A stretch of DNA of 64,000 nt from Astragalus membranaceus (Eukaryota > Streptophyta > Magnoliopsida > Fabales > Fabaceae): the NCBI GenBank assembly GCA_039519185.1, contig CM076851.1, positions 32,199,825-32,263,824 of the forward strand, given 5' to 3'. This document shows positions 32,098 to 42,623 of the stretch, piece by piece (the stretch's first letter is position 1; each line of letters opens with the position of its first letter). Under the pieces are notes generated by a model. That model was not told the DNA's origin. It made no database searches and saw only the letters and a list, made by a program, of their open reading frames with translations. A program made the position numbers and the translations under genes.

Positions 32098-33460
32098 TCT
32101 CGCAACACCAACTTCGGAACATTCTTTATTCCATCAGTCAACAAAGCAGCTTGAACAGATGCCCCAAAAGCAACATCTTCATCAGGGTTGATGCTCTTCC
32201 ATTAGTCCCTCCCCTTGAAAAAGTCATGTAATAGTTGCTGCACTTTGGGAATCCTTGAAAATCCACCAACAAGGAAAATGTCATCTACACTATCCTTGTT
32301 CATCTTAGCATCAGTAAGACAACTTTCAACCGTCTTCATGCAGTCACAAAAAAGCTCCATATTCATTTCCTCAAACTTGGCTCGACTGATGGTTGAGTAA
32401 AAATCAATGCCTTGAAATAGAGAATCTATTTCAATAGTGGCGACAACAGCAAAGGAAAGTATTCTTTTTGCTCTCTCACAAGCAGTTCTCAACCTCCTCA
32501 AGGCTTTTGGGTTGCTACCAATGTCCAATTCATTCTTTCTTTTGAATTCATGCACAAAGTAGTTCACCATTCTATTATCAAAGTCTTCTCCCCCAAGGTG
32601 AGTGTTTCCAGCAGTGGCCTTAACTTGGAAGACCATATCCTTAATAGTTAGGAGAGACACATCAAATGTTCCACCACCAAGGTCAAAGACGAAAATATTT
32701 CGTTCTCCAACACAGTCAGTTCTCTTGTCGAGGCCATACGCAACAGCTGTAGCAGTGGGTTCATTCATAATCCGTATAATATTGAGACCAACAATGGCAC
32801 CTGCATCCATGGTGGCCTTTCGTTGAGCATCACTAAAACAAGCAGGCACAGTAACAACTGCATTCTTGATAGGTGATTCTAAATACGCCTCTGCAATTTC
32901 CCGCATTTTCGTAAGGACCATAGAAGATATTTCCTCGGCACAAAGGTGCTTCTCTTTATCCTTGTATTTGACGCTGATCATGGGTTTGTCATTGACCCCG
33001 CAGTGACCTTGAATGGCCACAATACTACATCACTTTGAACTACTGGATCACTAAACTTCCTACCAATTAACCTCTTAGCATCTGAAAAAATATAATATTA
33101 ACGTCATATTGGTACAGTTTTGGTGTATCACTTTAATGCAATTTTTCAATTAAAACATAATTTTCTAACAATTATCTTTACACTCTTCTATTAGTTGATA
33201 ACCAAACACAATAAATATCTTTAAAGAATAAAAAAGGAATTACCGAAGACAGTGTTTTCTGGGTTGGCAGCAGCCTGATTCTTGGCAGCATCACCAATCA
33301 ATCTTTGATTTTTGGTGAAAGCAACGACAGAAGGAGTGGTTCTATTGCCTTGGTCGTTGTGGATAATCTCAACTCGACAATGTTGATCCTGCCATACAGC
33401 AACACAAGAGTAAGTTGTGCCGAGGTCTATTCCCACAGCACCTTCGAATTTTTCTGCCAT
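32098..33460 (-). pseudogene. HSP70-like pseudogene, copy C
   Basis: Exon 1 at 33244-33460 is full length (217 nt: 'MAEKFEGAVGIDLGTTYSC' to 'ENTVF'), followed by a GT...AG intron (33082-33243) and exon 2 from 33081. A 1-bp loss in the CCCCTGCAG run near 32999 shifts the frame just after the start of exon 2; beyond it the frame runs open through 'DLGGGTFDVSLL' and 'VGGFSRIPKVQQLL'. Coding sequence ends near 32098 ('LRD'), fused to the LINE, so the substrate-binding domain is absent. It is closest to copy A. The 5' flank (33461-33710) matches that of copy A. Confidence 0.88.
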
Positions 33461-33848
33461 GATATCTTTCAAGTAAATGAAGCGAGAAGCTTAAAAGCCT
33501 ATGTTATGATCACTCACCGAGAGAAAAGCCCTTTCTTCAAAAGGAAAATGTAAACAACAGAGTATATATATAAGCAACAGAGTGATACGTTGGGTGTATT
33601 TTGGTTTCTCCCTATTTAAATTTTAAATTCCAAGATATGCGGACTCTTCATTTTTATTTATATATAATATAAAGAAAATTATTGTATTTTATACTCTTTT
33701 ATTTACCGATTAAATAGAGGAATATTTTGATAAACAAATTTGATTTTTTTTAGATAAATTACAAATTGTTTAGACAATGAAGTGGATTATTCTACCATGT
33801 GGAAATAGTGAAATTAGAATTACAACCGACTCTATAAACAAGCCAGCT
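33461..33848. other. 5' flank of HSP70 copy C
   Basis: AT-rich and homologous to the copy A flank up to about 33710, then unrelated AT-rich sequence. No gene. Confidence 0.55.
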
Positions 33849-34518
33849 CAAAGGAAGACTTTTGATGCGCAAAATAGTGGATTCAATGCTTGCCTCCTCC
33901 TTATTGAAAATAATACCATTCCGAGCCAACCATAGACACCAACACGTTGTCAATCAAATCAAATACTTTGTTTTCTTTGATTTTCTCTCTTTGACAAACT
34001 TACCCAACCAATAAAAGTGCTGAAACAAAATGTTGGTCGCCTCTATAACAATGCCCAACCAAGAGTAAATTTTGAGCCACACATCTTTAGCAAAACAACA
34101 ATTCATGAATAAATGATGAGATTCTTCACAATGCAACCTACAAAAGGGACAAATCGCATCAGCTGCACTTGTTATGTCATTACGATGAAGGAAATTATGA
34201 CCGTGAGTGGGCAAAGAATCGCGAACCAAACGTCAACCAAAAATGGATACTTTTGATGGTACCGCGCACCTCCAAAGGGACTCATACAATATATTTAACT
34301 CATCATTCATTTATTGGATTCTTCAAAATTGTTCACGGTTATTGAAATTGATCAACCAATTGTAGAAAGACTTAACCGTGAACAATTTTGAAGAATCCAA
34401 TATCCACAGCCACTCTTCCATCAACTCCTTTGCTGGCGAAAAATCCTGCAGGACCGTAAGCAACTCTGCAGCCTCCATCGTTTCTGCCTGCGACCCGTGA
34501 GCCCCCATGGCATTTTCC
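33849..34518 (-). mobile_element. LINE 3' fragment (zinc-binding RT C-terminal region), first copy
   Basis: The minus strand encodes 'LLTVLQDFSPAKELMEEWLW', 'LVRDSLPTHGHNFLHRNDI', a Cys/His block 'CPFCRLHCEESHHLF' and 'LTTCWCLWLARNGIIF', the usual C-terminus of plant LINE ORF2. It matches 59521-60205. Unlike that copy, it carries an extra 28-bp inverted segment at 34313-34340 that breaks the frame. It lies between HSP70 flanking sequences. Confidence 0.82.
34313..34401. repeat. 28-bp inverted repeat, templated insertion
   Basis: 34313-34340 is the exact reverse complement of 34374-34401 (AACCGTGAACAATTTTGAAG and the next 8 bases), with a 33-bp spacer. The sister copy at about 60000-60075 lacks the first arm and keeps an open LINE frame there, so this arm is a later insertion copied from the adjacent strand. 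Confidence 0.85.
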
Positions 34519-34519
34519 A

Positions 34520-34775
34520 GAGTGACGATACATTGGGTGTATACACACTGCTGTAAACATTTTTCCAAGATTTACGGACTCTTCATTTTTATTTATATTA
34601 AGAAAATTATTGTATTTAATAATTAATACCCTTTTAGAGAGATGATTCTAAATTTGATTAATATGCAAATCGTATTCTTTGTTGCCTAACAGAAGGCGTA
34701 AAACTAGCAATTGCAGCATTTTTGTTTTATTGGTCTACTTGGAAATAAAATGTATTTGGATATTTTTTACGGAAT
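34520..34775. repeat. Orphan HSP70 5' flank
   Basis: Starting GATACATTGGGTGTAT and continuing through TTTTTCCAAGATTTACGG, this matches the HSP70 copy A upstream region (27450-27690) and 60206-60460, but no HSP70 exon is attached. It marks a fifth HSP70 unit whose body was lost. Confidence 0.8.
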
Positions 34776-35243
34776 GTAATCTAGTTCTCTTTTTGTTCTT
34801 GATACCCCAACTCAGATATTTTTCTCCAGTAACCTCGCATCCGGTGGATGTCACCAAGAGAACTAGATTACTAGTTTCTTTTCAATCCTCCTAATAGTAC
34901 TAATAACCAAAAACCAATTTCAAGAGAGTGTGTGAAAACCCAAGAAGCAGTAATAATTTCGTAAAATTATTTTTACCAGCCAGTCCACCTAGATGAATGC
35001 TATGAAACTCAAAAATTAATCCAAAAGAGGCCTTTTAAAACAAAACATGCTTTTAGGAAATTCACAAAGACTTGTAACAAGGGGAGATGATATTTATTCA
35101 AAACAACCTAGACTTAATAGAAACAAGAAAAGGAGTAAAAAGGTCAGTAAAAAGGGCATGAAACCCCTCATGCTTGGACTAAACATTGTCCTCAATGATT
35201 TGCAATAAAAACAACATGAAAAGGGTAAGAGTAGCTCACGTGT
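34776..35243. other. Spacer between HSP70 flank and Athila-type remnant
   Basis: AT-rich and duplicated at 60461-60925. It probably includes the 3' non-coding part of the Athila-type remnant. No gene seen. Confidence 0.5.
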
Positions 35244-35634
35244 TTACTGCTGCCCAGGCGGAGGGGCCTGACGAATATTGAAGTGTTGCATCAAGGAGTG
35301 AAGCATATCTGACATGTGCTCCACCTGCTGACTGTGATGCAATTGGTCCACCCTTATTAGTTGCAGCTCTGCTCCCTGCCTTATTTTCTCATTTTCAATT
35401 CTTGCACACCATGCTTCCTGATTAAAATTTTGATTATTTTGGACATTCTGATCATCCTGCCCAGCTGGTTCTTCCTCTTCTTGTACCTGTTCATGCTCAA
35501 CTAGCTGGTTTACCCTGGCAGCAATAGGATAGAGCCAATTATCAGGATTTGTGGTATCAGTTCTTTCTGGGAGCCAAGGGAGCCAAGGAGCAACACAGGC
35601 GGCGCAACACAGGAGCAAAACTGGCGCAGGCAAG

Positions 35635-35715
35635 GGCGCCAAGGGCGCCATGGGCGCCAAGGGCGCCATGGGCGCCAAGGGCGCCAAGGGCGCCATGGGC
35701 GCCAAGGGAGCCAAA
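35635..35715. repeat. 9-bp GGGCGCCAA/GGGCGCCAT tandem array
   Basis: About eight head-to-tail 9-bp units alternate AAG and ATG between GGCGCC palindromes, within the U3-like part of the solo LTR, upstream of its TATA box. Looser GGGAGCCAAGG units flank it. ORFs read as 'WRPWRPWRP' or 'APMAPLAP' from it are artefacts. Confidence 0.8.
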
Positions 35716-35878
35716 ATGCAGTCAAAAAGTGGCTGCGGCCACTTGTTGGTGGCTAACCATGCCAACTTGATTTTTTACTTCTTTTTGACTATTTTGCCCC
35801 TCCACTCAAGTGCTATGCCCACTTGTTGATGGCTTCGCCTTGTCCACTTGTTGGTAGATATTTTCCCTCATATTTTCC

Positions 35879-35886
35879 TATAAATA
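35879..35886 (+). promoter_or_regulatory. TATA box of the solo LTR
   Basis: TATAAATA lies between the 9-bp array and the 32-bp array, placing the 32-bp array in the presumed transcribed part of the LTR. Inferred from sequence only. Confidence 0.5.
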
Positions 35887-36085
35887 GGACCTTGATCCTC
35901 ACTTGTAATTAGACTTGGTTTTGTGAGTGAATCATTTCTCAATACTTGAATTTTGTAACAAAGTTCATCTCAAAAATTCTCTAAAGATTGTTTTTCATGT
36001 TCTTCATGTCCTTTTACTTTCTTGTTATTTAAATTCTTGCAATTTATTTTCTAAGTCTTTTATTTTTCTTGCACATTTACTTTCT

Positions 36086-36562
36086 TGCCCCCTTTATTTT
36101 CCAAGTCATTTACTTTCTTGCCCCTTTATTTTCCAAGTCATTTACCTTCTTGCCCCTTTATTTTCCAAGTCATTTACTTTCTTGCCCCTTTATTTTCCAA
36201 GTCATTTATTTTCTTGCCCTTTATTTTCCAAGTCATTTACTTTCTTGCCCTTTATTTTCCAAGTCATTTACTTTCTTACCCCTTTATTTTCCAAGTCATT
36301 TACTTTCTTGCCCCTTTATTTTCCAAGTCATTTACTTTCTTGCCCCTTTATTTTCCAAGTCATTTATTTTCTTGCCCTTTATTTTCCAAGTCATTTATTT
36401 TCTTGCCCTTTATTTTCCAAGTCATTTACTTTCTTGCCCCTTTATTTTCCAAGTCATTTACTTTCTTGCCCCTTTATATTCCAAGTCATTTACTTTCTTA
36501 CCCTTTATTTTCCAAGTCATTTACTTTCTTGCCCTTTATTTTCCAAGTCATTTATTTTCTTT
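36086..36562. repeat. 31/32-bp minisatellite, about 15 units
   Basis: Units read CCCCTTTATTTTCCAAGTCA then TTTACTTTCTTG, with length alternating between 31 and 32 bp by one C. Most variants are ACTTTC/ATTTTC and TTG/TTA. Because units lack stops in several frames, three overlapping ORFs of 169-223 codons appear; they have no gene features. Confidence 0.9.
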
Positions 36563-37990
36563 TCTCCTCTTTTGTCTACAATGATCATGAGTGAGTAGAC
36601 TTTACTAAAACATTCCTTCTTTCTAAAAACACTTTCTTTTCAGTTAATCAACTTTGAAAAATTAAATTGGTAATCACCTAGGCTCTCCCTGTGGATCGAT
36701 AACTCTTTTTATTACGCGACAAGACCGTGCACTTGCGGCCTATCAGGTAGCTGAATTAACCTTTGCCTGGAGATTAAAAGATAAGATTTGCCTACTTTTC
36801 CTCTGGTGACCAGTTGAATCATTTTCATACTAAAGCAAAAGTCAATATCAATTTTCCCGTTTCCACCTATCTCCTCAAAATTCTCAAGTCTGTCTCCTAA
36901 GCCCAATTTGTCCACGATAAAAGTTATCATACCACCAACAGCAGTGACCCCTTTTCCATGCTCTGCTACATGAGCCAAGTGCCTAACCAGATAATAGCAA
37001 GTATTGACCGGGTGCGAATGCACCATAGCCCACAACATAAACAATTCAGCACTCCTTACTCCTCCCGTCTCACCTCGCCCAAAAATTGTACAAGCCATAA
37101 TTCGATGAATGTATCTGAAAACTGGGTTATGAATTCGGCTTGCCTTGGCTATCACATCATAACGTTCTTCCCCAATTATTGAAGCCCAAAATGCCTGGTC
37201 ATTGAACCCTTCGGGCCTAAGCGCCGGGTTCCTAGAGTCATGAATCGACCCTTCATTGGCGTGGCCCAGTTTTTCAGCATATTCAGCCAGAGAAAATTCA
37301 AAATCAGAATTAAACACTTGAAACGACAACCTATGATTTGGATTCTCAATGTTGGCCCTATCCTCAGTAAAACACAGGGAACTCAGAAATTCCAGGGTCA
37401 ACTCTTCATAAGTGTCCCAGGACGGTTTCAAAAAATTCATCGAGTCCAAATTGTTCAACAACATTATCACATTTTCTTCTATTCCCAAGAATGTAAGAGT
37501 TAAATCGCAAAAGGGATACCTGGTGGGAACAACGGGTCTTTCTTTCAAAGACTCGTAACACTTTCTTTGATGGGAACTCTTGAAAACAATACCGTGATGA
37601 TTGTTTGAACACGCACCACCCCTTTTCCTTGTTGTGCCAGTAGAAGTTCCAGCAACATCACCAGTTCTTGCCTTTTTTGGTGTTTTGGTGCAATGGATGC
37701 TTGCAATAGGTGTTCTTGGTGATGGGTTATGGAGAATAGGTAGGAATTTGATGATTTAGTGAGGATTGGGAGTGGATGAATGATGATTTTGATGGAATGG
37801 TTTTGTTTAGCGAGTGATGGGTTTTTAGTTTTTGAAATTTTGAGAGTGATTTGGTGGATATTTTGTGATTGAGGGTTTGGGAAGGTATGGCTATGGAGGT
37901 TTGAGAGTTGGAGAAGATGAAGAGAAAAAGGTGGAGTGGAGAGTGGGAGAAAAATCGTGGGCTTACTAGGACTCTGGAGTTAACATCATG

Positions 37991-38205
37991 ACTCGCACGG
38001 GTCATGCGAGCTGTGGCACGAATCGTGCGAGCTGTGGCACGGATCGTGCCACGTTTTTTGTTGCGAACTGCACAATTTTCCCCAGCACGCACGGGTCGTG
38101 CCAAGGCTAGCACGGATCATGCTAAGTTTTCTGATTCTCGCACACAAATTTGGCTTTCCAGCAAGCACGAGTCGTGCGGCACTACGCACGGGTCGTGCCA
38201 AGTTT
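37991..38205. repeat. GCACGRRTCGTGC hairpin array in Athila-type pol/env spacer
   Basis: Seven copies of the GCACG-NNN-CGTGC motif (loops GGT, GAT, AAT, AGT) at irregular 20-40 bp spacing. Three extend their stems with different but complementary flanks: TGGCACG/CGTGCCA, TCGCACG/ATGCGA and TAGCACG/ATGCTA. The array sits between a pol end and an Athila ORF-1, the position of the GCGCGTAAGT array in the intact Athila. A further copy, GCACGGGTCGTGC, is at about 38670. Confidence 0.82.
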
Positions 38206-38399
38206 TCTGAGCAACAACTCCAATTTTTCTTGCTCTTTTTACACATAATTTTTCCAAATTGATGAGTTCTCTTTATTTTTCCATGAAACTCCTTTTTACC
38301 AAGTTGAAGTTTAGTCTCCCACCTGCAAAACGAACAAAGTTATCCCGTGGGTTGCATCCCACGCAGCGCTTCTTTAACGTCGCTAGCTTGACGGTTAAA
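38206..38399 (-). other. Athila-type leader sequence
   Basis: Non-coding. On the minus strand it contains GGGATGCAACCCACGGGATA, the counterpart of the GGGAGGCAACCCAATTTTC stretch that follows pol in the intact Athila. Confidence 0.55.
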
Positions 38400-38750
38400 A
38401 AGATTTATTTGCTCAATTTGAATCACAAAGGGTCAAAATAGTTCCCTTTTCAACTTCATCACCTACCAAATAGTTTTTCAATCTCTGACCATTAACTTTG
38501 AAAGCTCCAGTCTTTTCACTCCAAATTTCAACTGCACCAAAGGGGTATACCCTAAGGATTTTAAAAGGACCGACCATCTTGATTTGAATTTCCCTGGAAA
38601 AAGCTTCAGTCGAGAATTGAAGAGTAACACTAGGTCATCCTTTCTCTGGTACTTGGCACTATATCCAGCACGGGTCGTGCAACTTTCTCTGGTACTTGGC
38701 ACTATTTTTTTCCTTGCTTGACACCATCTTTCCTTGCTTGGCACCATTCT
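38400..38750 (-). pseudogene. Athila-type pol C-terminal remnant
   Basis: The minus strand encodes 'DLVLLFNSRLKLFPGKFKSR' and further residues resembling the last part of the intact Athila integrase ('QQVLLFNSRLKLFPGKLKSK'). Frames are shifted and upstream pol is absent. Near 38650-38700 it carries inserted fragments that repeat CTTTCTCTGGTACTTGGCAC and include a stray GCACGGGTCGTGC. Confidence 0.75.
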
Positions 38751-39324
38751 TTATTCTCTTTTGATATTTGGCCTTTTTGCATGCAAAATTCCTTCTTTCC
38801 TCATTGTAATCCCTGAAAGCAAAAACTAACATCTTGTAGTACAATAGCTCAATAATAGAACTAAATTCCCACAATCTTTACTCAAATTAAACACTAAAAA
38901 CACTCTATTTTAGGACTTATCACAACGTCATCAATAAGAGTATTTTTTCTCCTTTTTCTCGTTTATCTACTTTTGTTCTAAGATATATGATATTAATTCT
39001 GCATGCTTAGACAAAAAATTAAAACTAAATTGTTCTTATATATTGTTTGTTGTCTTCAAAATAATTATGGATCATTGTTTCTGGATCCACCAGGTTCCAA
39101 ACTTATCATTTGAGTTCTAAAATTTTTATTTTCACAATTTAGCACAGATAAACGGTGAAACTACATTCACATGCAATGGTGTCTGGCCTACATTTGTCGT
39201 ACAATTAATTATTTTCCTTCGGCAGTACTTGCCAAGATTCATGGAGTCAAGAAAAGAAAATATTTCTGAAAACATAGAAAGAACATCCAAAGAACATACT
39301 TATCTGAAAACTGAAACTTTAACA

Positions 39325-39325
<1 letters not shown>
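38751..39325. other. Spacer downstream of HSP70 copy D, nothing recognised
   Basis: AT-rich, no credible ORF, no repeat I can name. Confidence 0.45.

Positions 39326-39390
<65 letters not shown>
39326..39390. repeat. (ATT)n microsatellite
   Basis: About 21 ATT units. The poly-Asn stretch in a minus-strand ORF across it is an artefact. Confidence 0.95.
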
Positions 39391-39391
<1 letters not shown>

Positions 39392-39641
39392 AAAACTAAA
39401 ACCTAACTCTTTATCAAAGCATAACACATAAATTTCCTCTTTTGCAGTGTCTTCGAAGACAAGTGACATGTATTTGTTACCAAACAAAATGTCATTCCAA
39501 TAGCTAAACTACTCTGTTGTCCATTTAAATAACATGTCGACTACAAGCTTTACTAAACTCTACTTAAATATTATATCATGCTTAACAAACATCAAAACCA
39601 CACTTGACATCTTCATTGAGAAAAAGAGGAAAATAAGAAAA

Positions 39642-41278
39642 CTATACAATCTTCTTTATAATGGGTTTCAACGTGCTCTCGAGCTCTTTCAAGTGATTCT
39701 CCAAAACATCTATTTCATTCTTCTGCTTATCCTCATCAAGCAAATTTCTTGTCACTGTAAATGCTAATTGCATCTTCTCGATTTCTTGTGAGGAGAGCTT
39801 TGAATTAATATCCTTCTTCTTTAAAGCATTCCCTATTTTGTAAATGTATTCATTCAATGCATTCAATACTTGGGCTTTCCTTAGGAATTTCTTGTCTTCC
39901 AGAAGGAAATCCTCAGCTTCTTTAATTAATTTGTTAATTTCTTCAGTTGACAACCTTTCTTTGTAATTGGTTATGGTAATCTCATTTGTGACGCCATTGG
40001 AATTATCCTTGGCAGAAATTGTCAACAAACCATTCTCATCAATAGCAAAACAAACGTCCAAAGGGTGGCCGCGGGGAGCCTGGGGATGGCCACGCAAACA
40101 TAAAAAACCAAGCATACTGTTGTCACTAGCTCTCATTCTCTCACCCTCGTAGACCACTATCGAGGAAAAGGATTGGTTGTCTTTAGCTGTATAATATGTT
40201 TTTGTCTTCTTCACAGGAATGCAAGTGTTCCTAGGAATCACCACATCCATGATATCCCCTAGTACCGACCTGCCAAGAGACAACGATGTAACATCCTGCA
40301 AGATCAAATTTGGAAAATTCTTAATGCCTTCAGTCAATAAGGCAGCCTGAACAGCTGCCCCAAAAGCAACAGCCTCATCTGGGTTGATGCTCTTGCAAAG
40401 GTCCTTCCCCTTGAAAAAGTCTTCTAATAGTTGTTGCACTTTGGGAATCCTAGAAGACCCACCAACAAGGACAATATCGTCTACACTATTTTTGTCTATC
40501 ATAGCCCTTGTAATACAACTTTCAACAGTCTTTATACACTCACTAAAAAGATCAATATTTAATTCCTCAAACTTGGCACGATTGATTGATGAAGAAAAAT
40601 CAATCCCCTGAAATAGAGAATCCAGCTCAATATTGGCAACAACAGCAAAAGAAAGTATTCTTTTTGCTCGCTCACAAGCAGCTCTCAACCTCCTCAGGGA
40701 TTTTGGGTTTCGACAAATGTCCACCTTGTTCTTTCTATTGAACTCCTGAACAAAGTGGTTCAACATTCTGTTATCAAAATCCTCTCCCCCAAGGTGAGTG
40801 TTTCCGGCGGTGGCCTTAACTTGGAAGACCATATCCTTAATTGTTAGGAGAGACACATCAAAAGTTCCTCCACCAAGGTCGAAGACAAAAATATTTCGTC
40901 CTCCAGCACAATTAATTCCCTTGTCAAGGATATATGCAACAGCAGCAGCAGTTGGTTCATTCATTATTCGTATTACATTTAGGCCAGCAATCGCACCTGC
41001 ATTTATGGTGGCTTTTCGCTGATAATCACTAAAATAAGTTGGAACGGTAACAACCGCATTCTTGACTGTTGATTCTAAATACGCCTCTGCAATAACCCGC
41101 ATTTTGGATAGGACCATAGAAGATATTTCCTCTGCACTAAATTGCTTCTCCTGGTCCTTGTACTTAACAGTAATCATGGGTTTGTCGTTGGCCCCTTCAG
41201 TGACCTTGAATGGCCACAACATTACATCACTCTTGACAACGGGGTCACTAAACTTCCTACCAATCAACCTCTTAGCAT
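39642..41278 (-). CDS. HSP70-like protein, copy D, exon 2
   Basis: This is the one HSP70 copy here with an open frame. Exon 2 starts after a TTTATTCAG acceptor, joins exon 1 (45830-46046) in phase 1 to recreate 'NTVFDAKRLIGRKF', and runs 545 codons to TAA; the joined product is 617 residues. Nucleotide-binding domain: 'FDLGGGTFDVSLL' (about 205) and 'VLVGGSSRIPKVQQLL' (about 340). Substrate-binding domain: 'VVIPRNTCIPVKKTKTYYTA' and 'FAIDENGLLTISAKDNSNG', then the helical lid. It is about 30 residues shorter than usual cytosolic HSC70 and ends 'ESTLKPIIKKIV' without the GGMP-rich tail or EEVD that binds TPR co-chaperones. 'VAYILDKG' replaces the usual 'AYGLDKK'. It may be a diverged but working chaperone or a gene in early decay. 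Confidence 0.78.
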
Positions 41279-41420
41279 CTGAATAAAATAATATTAAGAA
41301 CATCATTCCACCCTAAGAAACCCAAATGCTAAGTACGATACGAATACGACACAAATACAAGGATACATGAAGTTTTTTAAAAAAACAAGATAAGACATTC
41401 GTAAGATAAGTTAGTAAAAA

Positions 41421-42623
41421 GAGAGTTTACCCCTTTAAATGTCAATTTCATCTTTTAAGTTTTTTTCTTATGCTTTATGTTTCAAAGTTTTAACATAGTT
41501 AACCTTTTCTGAATTTTTTATCCAACCCAATTAACAGAAGTTGAGCTGGATGTTAACCTACTGTGTGGCATGCTTGACTGGCTTGTACACGTGGAAGAGG
41601 TATGAATGACATGGATTTACCTGATTTTACACTTAAAATTTAATTCATAATCTTTCCCATTCTATCACCCATTTCTCTAAAATTAAATCCTAAATTCCCA
41701 TTTTGCAGAAACATCAATCAATTTTCCAGAACCATTACTATCTTTAACCACCGTTCACCACTAAAACACCGCCAACAACACCATGGACGCCATTGCTATC
41801 CTCCACCATCTCTTTGTAGCTCAAGGATCTCTATCTCTCTCTTCCTCACCGCAAACAAGGGAAAGAAGACGGGCCAAACATAAGAAAGAAGTATTGGGGG
41901 GGGGGGGGGTGTAGGTATGAGTTTCTGTAAAACACCAAATGTTTCATTTGGGTTCTATAAGATTTTGTTTAGTTTCATTTTTGTCCTTTAAGTTTTTTAA
42001 AATTTTCACTTTTGATACTGTTAAACACTAATTATTCCTTCTGGTTGCCCTTTTATTTGCATAGAATAAAACCACTCCCTCCCTCTCCTCGAAATTGCTG
42101 CCTCATTATTGGAAATTTCTCTACTCTTTCCTTTTGTTTTACCTTCCCTCCTTCTCCTTACACTTAAATTGAAGCTACAAATCTATACACACATTCACCA
42201 TGAATTGTTTCCTGATCTAGAATATTGAAAAGGTGTTGAAAACAGGGTTTCGTTTTATTTGTAAATGAGGAAGTTAGGGTTTACTTTTTAGTAAAAATGG
42301 GTTTAGTTTTAATTGTAAATGGTGTTAAAAATGAGTCGAATTTTAGATGAAAATTGAAATGGTGTTGAAAATCAGGTTTAGTTTTGAGGAAGAAGATAAT
42401 GATTTTAGTTTTAATTGTAAAATCATGTAAATTCACGTGTAGAAGCCACATAAGCTAATAGTCATTAGCTTAACGTCATCTTCTGTTAATTGAAATGGAC
42501 GAAAAGTTAGAAGAAAACTAACGATGTTAAAAATTTGAAACATGAAGGACTTAAATGAGAAAAACATAAAAGACGGAACTGACATTTAAAATAAATTCAA
42601 AGGACGAGGAGTGCATTTTTGCC
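41421..42623. mobile_element. Non-autonomous MULE in HSP70 intron
   Basis: Flanked by 9-bp direct repeats TAGTAAAAA (41412-41420 and 42624-42632), the length typical of Mutator-like elements. The ends form long imperfect inverted repeats: AAATGTCAATTTC...ATGTTTCAAAGTTTTAACAT on the left pairs with the complement of ATGTTAAAAATTTGAAACAT on the right. No transposase ORF. A run of 14 G lies near 41897. Confidence 0.72.

Larger units (their letters stand above)
35568..36745 (+). mobile_element. Solo LTR with internal minisatellite
   Basis: About 1.18 kb from TGGGAGCC to GCGGCCTATCA, absent from the sister copy at about 61251. It contains a TATAAATA box at 35879-35886 and ends with CTCCCTGTGGATCGATAAC and CCGTGCACTTGCGG, a 3' end typical of Tat-type gypsy LTRs. 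The flanks do not give a target duplication: the sister reads CTGGGTTAGGTAG, where this copy has lost the TT between the flanks. No internal domain remains. Confidence 0.7.
35244..37740 (-). pseudogene. Athila ORF-1-type gene remnant, split by a solo LTR
   Basis: The N-terminal part on the minus strand (about 37740 to 36746) contains 'RYPFCDLTLTFLG', 'ALRPEGFNDQAFWASIIG', 'MACTIFGRGETGGVRSAELF', 'AVGGMITFIVDKLGLG' and 'GNGKIDIDFCFSM', the pattern of the Athila ORF-1 family. The C-terminal part (35567 to 35244) is Gln/Asn/Glu-rich ('QEEEEPAGQDDQNVQNNQN'). They are separated by the solo LTR at 35568-36745. The uninterrupted sister at 60926-62250 reads straight across. It follows a degraded pol end (about 38400-38750), as the env-position ORF follows pol in the intact Athila. 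Confidence 0.82.

Noticed and set aside
35927..36598. Three overlapping plus-strand ORFs of 169-223 codons with 'FIFQVIYFLA'-type repeats
   Set aside because: They are different frames of the same 31/32-bp minisatellite; no domain, no codon signature and no reason to prefer one frame.
39239..39487. ORF with a long poly-Asn run
   Set aside because: Reading of the (ATT)n microsatellite.
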